The notes under the pieces: generated by a model
What the model was told of the DNA's origin: nothing
The model's input: the letters and a program-made list of their open reading frames with translations, nothing else
Databases searched by the model: none
Program-made: the position numbers and the translations under genes
In this document: positions 1 to 7,386 of the stretch, piece by piece
How the letters are laid out: each line of letters starts with the position of its first letter
How positions within the stretch are numbered: position 1 is the first letter of the stretch
Assembly: GCA_021784555.1 (NCBI GenBank)
Contig: JAJYHY010000019.1
Location: forward strand, 1-44,371
Reading direction: 5' to 3'
Source of the DNA: a bacterium
Lineage (GTDB): Bacteria > Verrucomicrobiota > Verrucomicrobiia > Limisphaerales > UBA8199
DNA length: 44,371 nt

Positions 1-185
1 CGGGTCGCGAAGGCGCGCCGCTCCGCTCCCGCGCGGGAGCGTGGACTGAAACGGGCGAGGCAACGAAATAGGGGGGGCGCTTGGCGCGTTCGCTCCCGCG
101 CGGGAGCGTGGATTGAAACCCGTTGGCGTTTTGGTAGATGCTCACTGTCCCTCGTTCGCTCCCGCGCGGGAGCGTGGATTGAAAC
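1..185 (+). CRISPR. Distal end of a type I-C-like CRISPR array (3 repeats)
   Basis: Three 32-bp repeats lie at 21-52, 88-119 and 154-185, separated by spacers of 35 bp (53-87) and 34 bp (120-153). Bases 1-20 are probably the end of another spacer, so the array continues off the left edge. Each repeat holds the 18-bp palindrome CGCTCCCGCGCGGGAGCG and ends in GTGGATTGAAAC. That hairpin plus ATTGAAAC tail, with 32-bp repeats and 34-35-bp spacers, is typical of subtype I-C. If transcription follows the ATTGAAAC 3' end, the plus strand is the crRNA strand, the leader and cas genes lie to the left outside the window, and 186 onward is the trailer side. The repeat at 21-52 differs from the other two at three positions (CTC for GTT at the start, ACT for ATT near the end). 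No cas gene is in the window. Confidence 0.93.
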
Positions 186-199
186 CATACCCCATGTAG

Positions 200-525
200 G
201 GGACCGTAAGTGGCTTTGCAGGGTGGGTCAAGGACTGCATTGAGTCCTTGTTCGATGGCAGTCACCCAGTGAAAAGGAGAAGGTCAGCGAGATGCTTGTC
301 GCGATGTACAAGTTCCTGCACCTCGGCCCCCATGAGCAATCAGCCCAACCAAATGTAGCGGCAGACCCTCCAATATTCCGACGCGACACAAGGCTCGCAT
401 TGACAACGGCGCACGCGATCCTCGAATACATATCGCCTGGGATTAAGGGGGCTGCGGAACCAAACGGAGGAGTATATTTCTCTCCAACACTTCGGCGAAC
501 TATAAGCCCACTCGTGATATCATAA
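200..525 (+). pseudogene. Frameshifted remnant of an unidentified ORF beside the CRISPR array
   Basis: No intact gene lies between the array and 560. A plus-strand reading frame from 200 (containing WVKDCIESLFDGSHP) stops making sense near 266-268. A frame shifted by one base continues it as SEKEKVSEMLVAMYKFLHLG and runs to a stop at 523-525. The second part looks protein-like (KFLHLGPHE, then RRDTRLALTTAHAILEY), not random. Restoring one A in the CCCAGT context would join both parts. I do not recognise the family; the ending loosely resembles the helical C-terminus of HEPN or abortive-infection proteins, which is only an impression. No start codon or ribosome binding site is convincing, so I treat it as a decayed fragment. 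Confidence 0.35.
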
Positions 526-559
526 GTTCAAGGACGCTCAAGGGGCAGAATGGGGTGTA

Positions 560-805
560 ATGATGACAATCACTCTCAAACCTGAACAGGAACAGATCAT
601 TCGAGCGGAGATTGAAAGCGGTCATTTCCGCAGCGCCGATGAAGTGCTCGATCGTGCCTTGGCCTCATTAAAAGAGAAAGAGCACAAGCGCAAGGGCACA
701 ACGCGACGGAAAAATCTAGCGCAGTTCCTGATGGAGTCTCCGCTGGCTGGGGTTGAGTTGAGCTTCGAGAACCGCATGGACCAAGGCCATCCCGCCGGGC
801 TATAA
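560..805 (+). CDS. Orphan ribbon-helix-helix antitoxin (ParD/VapB-like)
   Basis: This 81-residue protein starts with a beta strand and helix typical of ribbon-helix-helix antitoxins: MTITLKPEQEQIIRAEIESG, then FRSADEVLDRALASL. The tail has the FLMESPLAGVELSFE type of motif often seen in antitoxins paired with PIN-domain toxins. Such proteins bind their own promoter through the N-terminal fold and neutralise the toxin with the C-terminal tail. Two ATG codons (560 and 563) are possible starts. No toxin gene follows: only 23 bases separate its stop from the convergent gene ending at 829, and nothing upstream looks like a toxin. It is therefore either a solitary regulator or what is left of a toxin-antitoxin pair after island decay. 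Confidence 0.75.
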   Translation: MMTITLKPEQEQIIRAEIESGHFRSADEVLDRALASLKEKEHKRKGTTRRKNLAQFLMESPLAGVELSFENRMDQGHPAGL

Positions 806-828
806 CCCCACGTCATTACGGTCACCAT

Positions 829-1107
829 CTACAGCAAATTGATCACTACGCGTCGCCCGACCATCGCCGCTGCGCGCTGGAGGCTCGATAGCGTAATGTC
901 ATTCTCCGCGTCTAGGATGCGATCAACTTGCGAGCGGCTCGTCTTCAAGAGCGCAGCCATGCGCGCTTTGGATATTTTCTTTTTTTTCATGGCCTGGGAA
1001 AGCTGCCAAGCAACGACCTCTTTAATCGCCTGCGCTTGCGACTCCTCAAAGATGCCTTCCTCCTTGAGGAAATCGTCAATGCTCGAACCCATATGTTTCC
1101 TGCTCAT
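829..1107 (-). CDS. HigA-like XRE-family antitoxin
   Basis: The 92-residue protein has a helix-turn-helix of the Cro/C1 type in its second half (SQAMKKKKISKARMAALLKT followed by SRSQVDRILDAENDITLSSL). This is the usual layout for antitoxins of Gp49-like/HigB toxins. It should bind and inhibit the toxin encoded just upstream and repress the shared promoter. Its ATG overlaps the toxin stop codon as ATGA (1104-1107), so the two are translationally coupled. Toxin-first order is characteristic of higBA modules. It is convergent with the orphan antitoxin ending at 805. The family assignment is firm; the exact HigA label is by analogy. Confidence 0.85.
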   Translation of the reverse strand: MSRKHMGSSIDDFLKEEGIFEESQAQAIKEVVAWQLSQAMKKKKISKARMAALLKTSRSQVDRILDAENDITLSSLQRAAAMVGRRVVINLL

Positions 1108-1460
1108 TGCTCCAACTCCTTCAGACGCTTGCGTGCTAATGCCAAATCCTCATTCGGCGTTTTTCGCGTCTTTTTGATAAACCCGTGCAGGGCTACAAGG
1201 TGCTCCCGGTAAAGACACAGCAGCACGCGCGCTATTCGTCTTGTGTGCATGTCCGTTCGAACTTCCCATAACCCGCTTCCGAGCGGCCGGCAGAGCGGCA
1301 TGCCTACCGGCCACCGCCATTGCGCACGCAATAGGTCTTTGCCAATCGCTCGGCGCTCAGTTTCGGGCAATCCCTTGAGCCACTCCCGGACGGGCTCAAC
1401 TCCAGCCTCGGTACGGAAGAAAACAAGCGGGGTTTTCTGTGGCTGCGGAGCATCCGTCAT
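1104..1460 (-). CDS. HigB-like toxin, phage Gp49-like (RelE superfamily)
   Basis: The 118-residue protein matches the Gp49-like (DUF891) branch of RelE/HigB toxins. Visible features are the opening strand-helix (PLVFFRTEAGVEPVREWLKG), the central PLGSGLWEVRTDM strand, RIARVLLCLYREHLVALHGF, and the C-terminal IKKTRKTPNEDLALARKRL. The R-x-L and F-x-KK-T-x-TP elements are hallmarks of this family. Known members are ribosome-dependent mRNA endonucleases that arrest growth when the antitoxin is degraded. It is the first gene of a two-gene unit and overlaps its antitoxin by 4 bp. Length is normal and nothing indicates inactivation. AAGGTG four bases before the ATG could serve as ribosome binding site. 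Confidence 0.88.
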   Translation of the reverse strand: MTDAPQPQKTPLVFFRTEAGVEPVREWLKGLPETERRAIGKDLLRAQWRWPVGMPLCRPLGSGLWEVRTDMHTRRIARVLLCLYREHLVALHGFIKKTRKTPNEDLALARKRLKELEQ

Positions 1461-1475
1461 CTAGCACCTTATAAA

Positions 1476-1507
1476 GTACATGTACCATAACACGTACGCT
1501 TTTGCAA
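1476..1507 (-). promoter_or_regulatory. Candidate promoter and operator of the higBA pair
   Basis: On the minus strand TTGCAA (1502-1507) is followed after exactly 17 bases by TACATG (1479-1484), a plausible -35/-10 pair placed 15-20 bases before the toxin ATG. The -10 lies inside the perfect 10-bp palindrome GTACATGTAC (1476-1485), and the spacer contains the 6-bp palindrome CGTACG (1493-1498). Palindromes over the promoter are what an autorepressing HigA dimer would bind. Assignment is by position and symmetry only. Confidence 0.45.
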
Positions 1508-1798
1508 CTTTTTTTGAACAAGAGCCGCGGGAACAAGTGCAATGGAACATCCAAACACTGACGTGACCGGATCGGAGAACTAATCGTTACCAACATCAAT
1601 TCGAAGGTCTGATTGGAGCGCGCACGGCGGACCGAACCGGGCAGGTCTGACCGTCGAAACATCGTCTACCAAGCGGTCTACCAAGCGATCCAAACGAGTA
1701 CATGACCGGTACAACCTGAGCGTCCCGAAAGAGATTTTCAATAACTTAGGGTTGCCAACCGTGCCGCAAAATCAACGAGATACCCTTACTTGTCTAGC
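1508..1798. other. Non-coding stretch left of the tRNA fragment, with a 12-bp tandem duplication
   Basis: No ORF here looks like a protein. The only pattern I see is a head-to-tail duplication of GTCTACCAAGCG at 1664-1687. It lies about 110 bp from the tRNA-Pro fragment, the usual distance for integrase arm-type sites, but two short copies could also be chance. Confidence 0.4.
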
Positions 1799-1843
1799 TT
1801 CGGGACCAAGAGGTCCGCGGTTCAAATCCGCGCGCCCCGACCA
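1799..1843 (+). other. 3' part of a tRNA-Pro(CGG) gene: genomic-island attachment site
   Basis: The sequence matches a tRNA from the anticodon loop to the CCA end. It has loop TTCGGGA with anticodon CGG and the G37 typical of Pro, the 3' anticodon strand CCAAG, variable loop, T-arm CGCGG-TTCAAAT-CCGCG, acceptor strand CGCCCCG, discriminator A and encoded CCA. The expected 5' anticodon strand CTTGG is absent (CTAGC instead) and there is no D-arm or 5' acceptor strand, so it cannot be functional. A tRNA 3' end starting in the anticodon loop is the classic crossover duplicate left by tyrosine integrases. Since the intact tRNA lies beyond the island on the 5' side of such a fragment, the island should extend to the left. 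Confidence 0.8.
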
Positions 1844-1889
1844 ACTGTCCTATTGATAATCATTGGGTTAGTCTGGGTACCCCCTCCTG

Positions 1890-2190
1890 CTAATTCAGGT
1901 CGGCGGGAACATTAGGGAACAAAATCCCGGCCAATTTCTCTACTGCGCCTCTTTGAGCGTCTTCGCGGGGATGCGCGTAGATCGTTGTCGTCTCAGTGCT
2001 GGTGTGGCCGAGAAGCGACTGCAAAACGGGCATCGGCACTCCGCTGATCCCATGTATGTGCTGAACGTGTGGCGCAGCGCGCGCCAACCGAATTTGGGAA
2101 TGCCATCCTAGCTCGATTATCGAGCCACACAATCGCACATAGCGGAGATCTGGAATTTCCGGCGCCGAGCTCTCCAGTTCGTCCATCTTT
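1890..2190 (-). pseudogene. Decayed tyrosine integrase, C-terminal catalytic part
   Basis: The C-terminal half of a phage-type integrase is readable in two frames. One frame gives the R-x-x-H box as FGWRALRHTFSTYM (about 2055-2100). After a frameshift another gives VPMPVLQSLLGHTSTETTTI followed by YAHP, holding the later His and the catalytic Tyr, and ends at a stop at 1890-1892. Upstream of FGWRALRH the frame is closed by a stop codon within about 25 bases. The N-terminal domain is missing because the phospholipase gene ends at 2232. The remnant lies 47 bp from the tRNA-Pro 3' fragment, as expected for an island integrase and its att site. It cannot make an active recombinase. Confidence 0.82.
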
Positions 2191-2231
2191 GCCCCGCCCT
2201 CCGTCTCTAGCCAAATTTCTGCCCCCTAGGT

Positions 2232-3665
2232 TCACCTCTTCGGCGAGTTGGCCCCGCGCGGATGTTCCGGAGCCGGGGCGGCGGGCCGCGGAGGAAGCTG
2301 CCCGCCGGGCGGAGGATAGCGACGAAGGAAGGTTCCGATATCCGGCACGGACTCGGGAATGTTCACTGACGGCGAGTAAACGCAAGGCCCCGGCCACGGC
2401 GGCGGCGCGGGAAGTTTCGCCGGAATCGCAAGGAGGTGAGGCGGATTCGGCGTCTGGTCGAAGTTGAAGCAATCGAACATGGGGTCGGCGCGGTCATCGC
2501 GGGCGGTCAGATGGCCGAGTCCGTACCGCAGCTCGATAAATTTCAGCATGGACGTAAAGTCGTAAGTGTGATGCGAAATATAGCCGGGCTTAGCAAACGG
2601 CGAAATCACCAGCGTCGGCACGCGCGGGCCGTAGCCGTAAGCGTCCACCAGCGGCGGGGGCACGTGGTCATAAAACCCGCCGTAATCATCCCAGGTTAGA
2701 AAGACCACAGTGTTCTTCCAGGAGGAACTCTCCATCAAGGCGTTGAGCAAGTGCGTGACGTACCACATCCCCGTTGAGGGGAACGCCGGCGGATGTTCGC
2801 TGTCGATGCCCATCGGAACAATCCAACAAACCTCGGGCAACGTCCCGTTCTTGAGGTCGTCAAAATATTCGTTGAGCGACACCAGATGCGCCATGTCCGC
2901 GGGGTTGTCACGGATGGCCTTGAAGCCCGGCAGCGGGTTCCAGAGCGAATAGTGCTTGGGGTCAGGGTCGGCCAAGTAGTTGCGACCCTTGCCGGGAGGA
3001 TTGACCCTCTGGGTTTCTTCGTAATACTTCCAGGAAACCTTCGCTTTGGTAAACAAGTTCACCATGGTGGCGAAACTGTAGCCGCCCGGCGTGTCGAGAA
3101 CCTCTTCAATTTCCTTGATGGAAAACAGATTGTTGATGACGCCGCCCGACTGCGCCGCGACCGTATAGAGATGGTTCGGCAGGCTCGCGCCCATCAGCGA
3201 GGAAAAGAAGCGGTCGCAGAGGGTGTAGTGGCGGGCGTACGACCAGTAGTTCGGAATGTCGCGCTGGTCGTAATAGCCCATCGTGTAAGGCGTGCCTTCG
3301 GCCCACACAAAACCATCCATCGCCCCGTGGTCGTAAGCGGCGTGCGCAATCACCCAGCGATGCGCCAAGTCGCAGGGAGGCATGTTCGCGGGCATATGGA
3401 ACGGAGCGATGCAGCGATGCGCCCCCGGCATCACGGGAAGGCAGGTTCCCGGCGGAGTGCCGTCGGCGCCGGGATAGGTGCCGAAATAATTGTCAAAGGA
3501 ACGGTTCTCCTGGATGATCCAGACGATGTGCTTCACCTTGTCGAGACCGCGCGGCAAGCGCATCGCTCGGCCGGGCCGTTGCGCCGCAGCCGCGATGGCC
3601 CCGCCTGCGCCCAGCGATCCCGTCAGACTGAATACCACACTCAGTGCCAGCAGATAGGCTTTCAT
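2232..3665 (-). CDS. Secreted phosphoesterase, phospholipase C / acid phosphatase family
   Basis: A 477-residue protein of the bacterial phosphoesterase family (PF04185), which includes PlcC-type phospholipases and AcpA. After a signal peptide (about residues 1-28, hydrophobic core then AIAAAAQ) it shows the family entry motif [20 protein letters not shown] (about 48-64), [43 protein letters not shown] and [18 protein letters not shown], which carry the metal- and phosphate-binding residues. It is likely exported and cleaves phosphodiester or phosphomonoester bonds for phosphate or lipid scavenging; the substrate cannot be told from sequence. It stands alone, about 220 bp from the sulfatase gene, and ends about 40 bp from the integrase remnant. 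The Pro-rich C-terminal tail ([20 protein letters not shown]) is unordered. Confidence 0.88.
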   Translation of the reverse strand: MKAYLLALSVVFSLTGSLGAGGAIAAAAQRPGRAMRLPRGLDKVKHIVWIIQENRSFDNYFGTYPGADGTPPGTCLPVMPGAHRCIAPFHMPANMPPCDLAHRWVIAHAAYDHGAMDGFVWAEGTPYTMGYYDQRDIPNYWSYARHYTLCDRFFSSLMGASLPNHLYTVAAQSGGVINNLFSIKEIEEVLDTPGGYSFATMVNLFTKAKVSWKYYEETQRVNPPGKGRNYLADPDPKHYSLWNPLPGFKAIRDNPADMAHLVSLNEYFDDLKNGTLPEVCWIVPMGIDSEHPPAFPSTGMWYVTHLLNALMESSSWKNTVVFLTWDDYGGFYDHVPPPLVDAYGYGPRVPTLVISPFAKPGYISHHTYDFTSMLKFIELRYGLGHLTARDDRADPMFDCFNFDQTPNPPHLLAIPAKLPAPPPWPGPCVYSPSVNIPESVPDIGTFLRRYPPPGGQLPPRPAAPAPEHPRGANSPKR

Positions 3666-3883
3666 AACTCCCTCCTCGGCAGTCCGTTTTCTAAAAATTG
3701 AACCCCACGCAGCGGCGCGCCCCCTTGGCCCCGAGTGGGGCGACCCCGCTATTGAATCCGCTGACTTGAAGAGCGCTCCGTCGAACCCGCGTGAATCGTG
3801 CTCCGGTCGCCGCTCGCCGAACTTTCAATTGGATACCCTATCCATGGGTTGCGGACTATCGCGAGCGGCACAAACAACCGCGC

Positions 3884-5407
3884 TCAAGGATAGAGACGAC
3901 GCTGTTTAATCGTCGCCCTCGGCTCGCCCGCTTCCTCCATTCGCGCGAGGAGCCGTCGGCGCAAGTGCGCGGCCACTTCAACGTCCACGCGCTCGCCCAG
4001 ATAATGGACCAGCGAGGGCACGTCGCGGCGGCCCGCCAAATTGACTAATTGATGCGGATCGGCAGCCAGGTTGTACATCTGATATTCAACATAATGGCTG
4101 CTTGAGGGATACTTTCCTCCCGGTAAATCCGGGTCGGCCACGCAGTAGGTCCATTGGTCGGTCCGCAAGGCGCGCGCCACCATGGATTGGCTGATCTGGA
4201 TGAACACTTCCTGTCGCCAAGCCTTACGAGCTTCCGGCTGGTTGATCATGGGCATCAGGCTCTGACCCACCATCGAAGCGGGGACCTTGACCCCCACCGC
4301 GTCGAGTAGGGTGGGCGTCACATCAATCATGCTGACCAGCTCTCGCACCATCCGAGCCTGATTGAATCCGGGCCCTTGGAACAGCAGCGGGATGTGAATG
4401 GAGCTCTCGTGCGGGCTTCGCTTGTACTCCTGATTGCGCGTCCGGAAATGGCAGCCGTGGTCGCTCACGAACATGAAGATCGTGTTGTCGGTCAGACCCC
4501 GTTCGTCGAGGGTCTTCAGGATCGTTCCCACCGAATCATCAATACTCTTGATGTCGCCGTAATAGTTGGCCAATTGGCGGTCCCAATCGCCGGGGAAAAA
4601 GCGCAAGTCCTGCGGCACAAAAGGATTGGCATACCGCTTTCCATAGCCCGTGGGCGGCGCAAAAGCTTGCAGGTCATTTTGGAAATGCGGCTCCAACTGC
4701 GAAATGACCAAAAGAAACGGTTTCCCGTGCTTCTGCTGGAGGAACTTCACAGCCAGTTGGGTGATGTAGTCCACGCGATAGATGCCCTTGAAGCGCATGG
4801 GTTCGCCGTCGCCGTTCCAGAGCGTGCCGTGATAGGGATGCGAGGTGAGTTCGAGGACGTTCGAGGCCTCCCACAAATCCAAAAAGCCGCCACGATACTC
4901 GCGCGGGACAAAACCCAACGTGCTGAGCTTCGAATGGCTTCCTGGGGCCAAGTGCCACTTACCGATATAGTTGGCGGTGTATCCTTTTGCGCGAAGAACT
5001 GTGGCCAAGGTGATCGCGTCCGGCTTTAGACCCACGCCAGAATCGGTCAGCGTCCACACTCCGCTTTGCGTTGCGTAAAGGCCGGTGAACAGGCAGGCTC
5101 GGGAAGGCGAGCAGAGCGGCTGATTGGTGACCGCATTCTGGAACGCCACGCCCCGCGCCGCCACGCCGTCCAGGTTGGGCGTGACCTCCATCGGATTCAA
5201 ACCGTAAGCGCTCACGCAGTCCCAGCGAAATTGGTCGGCGATATAGACGATGATGTTGGGCGAACGCTCCTCGGCAGCGTCAGGTGAGCGGGACTCCGCC
5301 AGCGGCGCGCCGGCCACCGGCAACGCCGCGACTGCCGAAGAATGCTTGATGAATTCCCTTCGCGTCATCGGCGAGGAAAACGAACCGGATTTTTGAGAGT
5401 CGCCCAC
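3884..5407 (-). CDS. Tat-exported sulfatase (type I, formylglycine)
   Basis: A 507-residue arylsulfatase-type enzyme that hydrolyses sulfate esters, probably on a glycan. The N-terminus has a twin-arginine signal (TRREFIKHSSAVAALPVAGA, R16-R17). The sulfatase signature CSPSR at 99-103 makes Cys99 the residue converted to formylglycine. Metal ligands are visible in YIADQFRWD (Asp58) and FVSDHGCHF. TANYIGKWHL carries the conserved Lys. Length is normal. It lies 109 bp downstream of the sulfatase-maturase gene on the same strand, so the Cys-type active site and its activating enzyme are likely co-transcribed. Tat rather than Sec export would allow maturation in the cytoplasm before export. The exact substrate is unknown. 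Confidence 0.92.
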   Translation of the reverse strand: MGDSQKSGSFSSPMTRREFIKHSSAVAALPVAGAPLAESRSPDAAEERSPNIIVYIADQFRWDCVSAYGLNPMEVTPNLDGVAARGVAFQNAVTNQPLCSPSRACLFTGLYATQSGVWTLTDSGVGLKPDAITLATVLRAKGYTANYIGKWHLAPGSHSKLSTLGFVPREYRGGFLDLWEASNVLELTSHPYHGTLWNGDGEPMRFKGIYRVDYITQLAVKFLQQKHGKPFLLVISQLEPHFQNDLQAFAPPTGYGKRYANPFVPQDLRFFPGDWDRQLANYYGDIKSIDDSVGTILKTLDERGLTDNTIFMFVSDHGCHFRTRNQEYKRSPHESSIHIPLLFQGPGFNQARMVRELVSMIDVTPTLLDAVGVKVPASMVGQSLMPMINQPEARKAWRQEVFIQISQSMVARALRTDQWTYCVADPDLPGGKYPSSSHYVEYQMYNLAADPHQLVNLAGRRDVPSLVHYLGERVDVEVAAHLRRRLLARMEEAGEPRATIKQRRLYP

Positions 5408-5516
5408 CGGAATGCCCCTCCGGGTTGATTTAGCGCCAGCGCCCCGTGCCTAAGCCCAGACCAGCGCGACCTCTCGCTTTATTGGGTTGGCCGCCGCCGC
5501 GAATCCTAGGGCAAAA

Positions 5517-6851
5517 TCAAGTTCCCGTCCCGCAACACCTTTTGAATTTCTTCCCGCTGCCGCACGGGCATGGATCGTTGCGGCCGGGCGGCTGTTTCTG
5601 GGCGTTGGCCACGTCGCGCTGGCGCGCCCACTGCATAACGTTCGCGGGCGGTCGCTGATGCCGGAGCTCATCCGCCATCACGCGCAGATATGGATCAATA
5701 TGGTGGAAGAAAGCCTTGTAGCCGGCGCAAAGATAATTGAGCCCTTCCTCGCCGTCAGGTGTTCGTAGAAACCGGTGTTTGGGGCACTCACCGTTGCAGG
5801 CGAATCGCACATCGCACTCGCGGCAATACCGGGGAAGCATATCGCGCTTGTCCAGTCCAAACCTTCTCTGCGCGGCCGAGTTCACCAGCGACTCAAGGGG
5901 CTGCTCCATGATGTTGCCGAGCCGGTTCTCCGGATAAACAAAATGGTCGCAGGAATAAAGATCTCCGTTGTGCTCAAGCGCCATGGCGGCGCCGCAGGTC
6001 TCGCGGAAGACGCAAAGGCTCTGGCCCATGCCCAGCCAGCTTTCGAGGGCTACATCAAAAATCTGGACAAAATATTTGCCGACGTCCTCCCGGACCCATT
6101 CATCAAAGACCGCGCAGAGGAACTTGCCGAACTGAAGCGGCTCGACGGACCAGGTGGAGATCCGAGCCTCCCGCGCTTGGCCGGGACCGATCAGAACGAG
6201 ACCGTCCGAGTTGGCCTTTGCCGCGGTCCGCTCGACGATGGGAATGAACTGCATGAACCCGCTGCCGATTTCCTTCAGAAACCGATAGACCTTGAGCGGA
6301 TGCTGCGAATTCTTCCGATGCAGAACGCTCAGGGTGTTGAATTCCACGCCGTGTTTTTTTAGAAAGGTGAGGCCGCGCAGGACACGGTCGAAAGTGGGCG
6401 CGCCGCCCTTATCCACCCGGAAGCAATCGTGCAATTCTCGCGGCCCGTCAATGGAAAGGCCAAGCAAGAAATTATTTTCCGCGAAGAACTCCCCCCATTC
6501 ATCATCCAACAAGATGCCGTTGGTTTGGAAAGCGTTCTCGATGCGTTTCCCATTCGCGTATTTCTTCTGGAGAGCGACCACTTTGCGAAAATAATCAACG
6601 CCGAGAATCGTCGGCTCGCCGCCCTGCCAGGCGAAGCTGACGGCGGGAACGTCTTGCGCCTCGATGTACTGGCGGACGTAGCTTTCCAGAACATCGTCGG
6701 GCATCGCCCAATCGGATTTCTCAGGATAGAGGTTCTCTTTCTCCAGGTAAAAGCAATACTTGCAGTCCAGATTGCAGATCGGCCCCACCGGCTTCGTCAT
6801 GACATGGAAGGCCGCGAGCTGGTTCGGGGTGTAGGTCGGGGGCTCGCTCAT
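5517..6851 (-). CDS. Anaerobic sulfatase-maturating enzyme (radical SAM, SPASM)
   Basis: The 444-residue protein has the radical SAM motif CNLDCKYC at residues 26-33, in the context TKPVGPICNLDCKYCFYLEK that is specific for anSME. It also has the GGEPTILG motif, the NGILLDDEW and SIDGP segments, and a SPASM domain with several Cys residues (CGAAMALEHNGDLYSCDHFV, CRECDVRFACNGECPKHRF). It uses S-adenosylmethionine to oxidise the sulfatase Cys to formylglycine in the cytoplasm without oxygen. The C-terminus adds a SEC-C zinc motif (GRNDPCPCGSGKKFKRCCG), an extra found on some maturases. I start at the second Met (MSEPP, 6851), since the first 11 codons of the longer frame from 6884 are not family-like. 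The gene is directly upstream of the sulfatase it should activate. Confidence 0.92.
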   Translation of the reverse strand: MSEPPTYTPNQLAAFHVMTKPVGPICNLDCKYCFYLEKENLYPEKSDWAMPDDVLESYVRQYIEAQDVPAVSFAWQGGEPTILGVDYFRKVVALQKKYANGKRIENAFQTNGILLDDEWGEFFAENNFLLGLSIDGPRELHDCFRVDKGGAPTFDRVLRGLTFLKKHGVEFNTLSVLHRKNSQHPLKVYRFLKEIGSGFMQFIPIVERTAAKANSDGLVLIGPGQAREARISTWSVEPLQFGKFLCAVFDEWVREDVGKYFVQIFDVALESWLGMGQSLCVFRETCGAAMALEHNGDLYSCDHFVYPENRLGNIMEQPLESLVNSAAQRRFGLDKRDMLPRYCRECDVRFACNGECPKHRFLRTPDGEEGLNYLCAGYKAFFHHIDPYLRVMADELRHQRPPANVMQWARQRDVANAQKQPPGRNDPCPCGSGKKFKRCCGTGT

Positions 6852-7336
6852 CTTCGTGAATAGGGTAACGGTACTTGATCCCATCTTCGGATGTCAATCC
6901 GATCGTAGCTCCCGATCCTCCGGTAAGCACTAAGCACGGTTCGGAGGGTGAGCGCGCTGGGCGGGGCGCGGGCCGAGGCGCTCGGAATGCAGGGCGGCGG
7001 ACGATCCTGCGCTTCAAGGCCGGCTGCACCGCTCATCGAGCCGGAATTTGCGCGGCGCTGGCGCTGCATTGGGCGCGCCTCGATGGTGTCGTGGACTTCC
7101 GCCGAAACCCTTCACCCACGGATTTCGCCCCCTCCACTCCTCCAAGGTCTTAACTCCTTGCGGTTCGCCGCTTGGTTCAAACAAAGCAAAGCACATGAGG
7201 AAAGCCCCGCCAACTGGAAAGTTGCGCAATCCCTCAAGGTATCTGCCCTGGGCGCGGTTGGAAGCCCCTTCCTCTTCGCTTTTCTAACGACTCTTCAACT
7301 CCGCTACACGAGGCGACATACCAGATCCGTTCTACT
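6852..7336. other. Divergent intergenic region without a recognisable gene
   Basis: About 480 bp separate the maturase start from the LarA-like promoter. All frames give short Arg/Pro/Ala-rich ORFs of the kind produced by random GC-rich DNA, with no ribosome binding site and no known motif. The region must hold the maturase-sulfatase promoter, but I cannot point to convincing -35/-10 boxes on the minus strand. The right end passes into the LarA-like promoter and operator. Confidence 0.5.
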
Positions 7337-7377
7337 TTGCAACATTGCGATCTATTCTGATATTTGATATATTAGAA
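7337..7377 (+). promoter_or_regulatory. Promoter and 23-bp palindromic operator of the LarA-like gene
   Basis: TTGCAA (7337-7342) and ATATTT (7360-7365) are 17 bases apart. Overlapping the -10 is a near-perfect inverted repeat at 7355-7377, with arms TTCTGATATTT and ATATATTAGAA around a central G, 18 of 23 positions being symmetric. Its core TGATAT-N5-ATATTA shares 12 of 17 positions with the core of the palindrome at 14534-14550 before the UxaA operon. A GntR/FCD repressor gene lies 1.2 kb downstream. Operator function is inferred from symmetry, overlap with the promoter and recurrence. Confidence 0.65.
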
Positions 7378-7386
7378 CGCAGGATC

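Noticed and set aside
7014-7229. Minus-strand ORF of 71 codons upstream of the maturase
   Set aside because: It has no motif or ribosome binding site, and its composition matches random GC-rich DNA.
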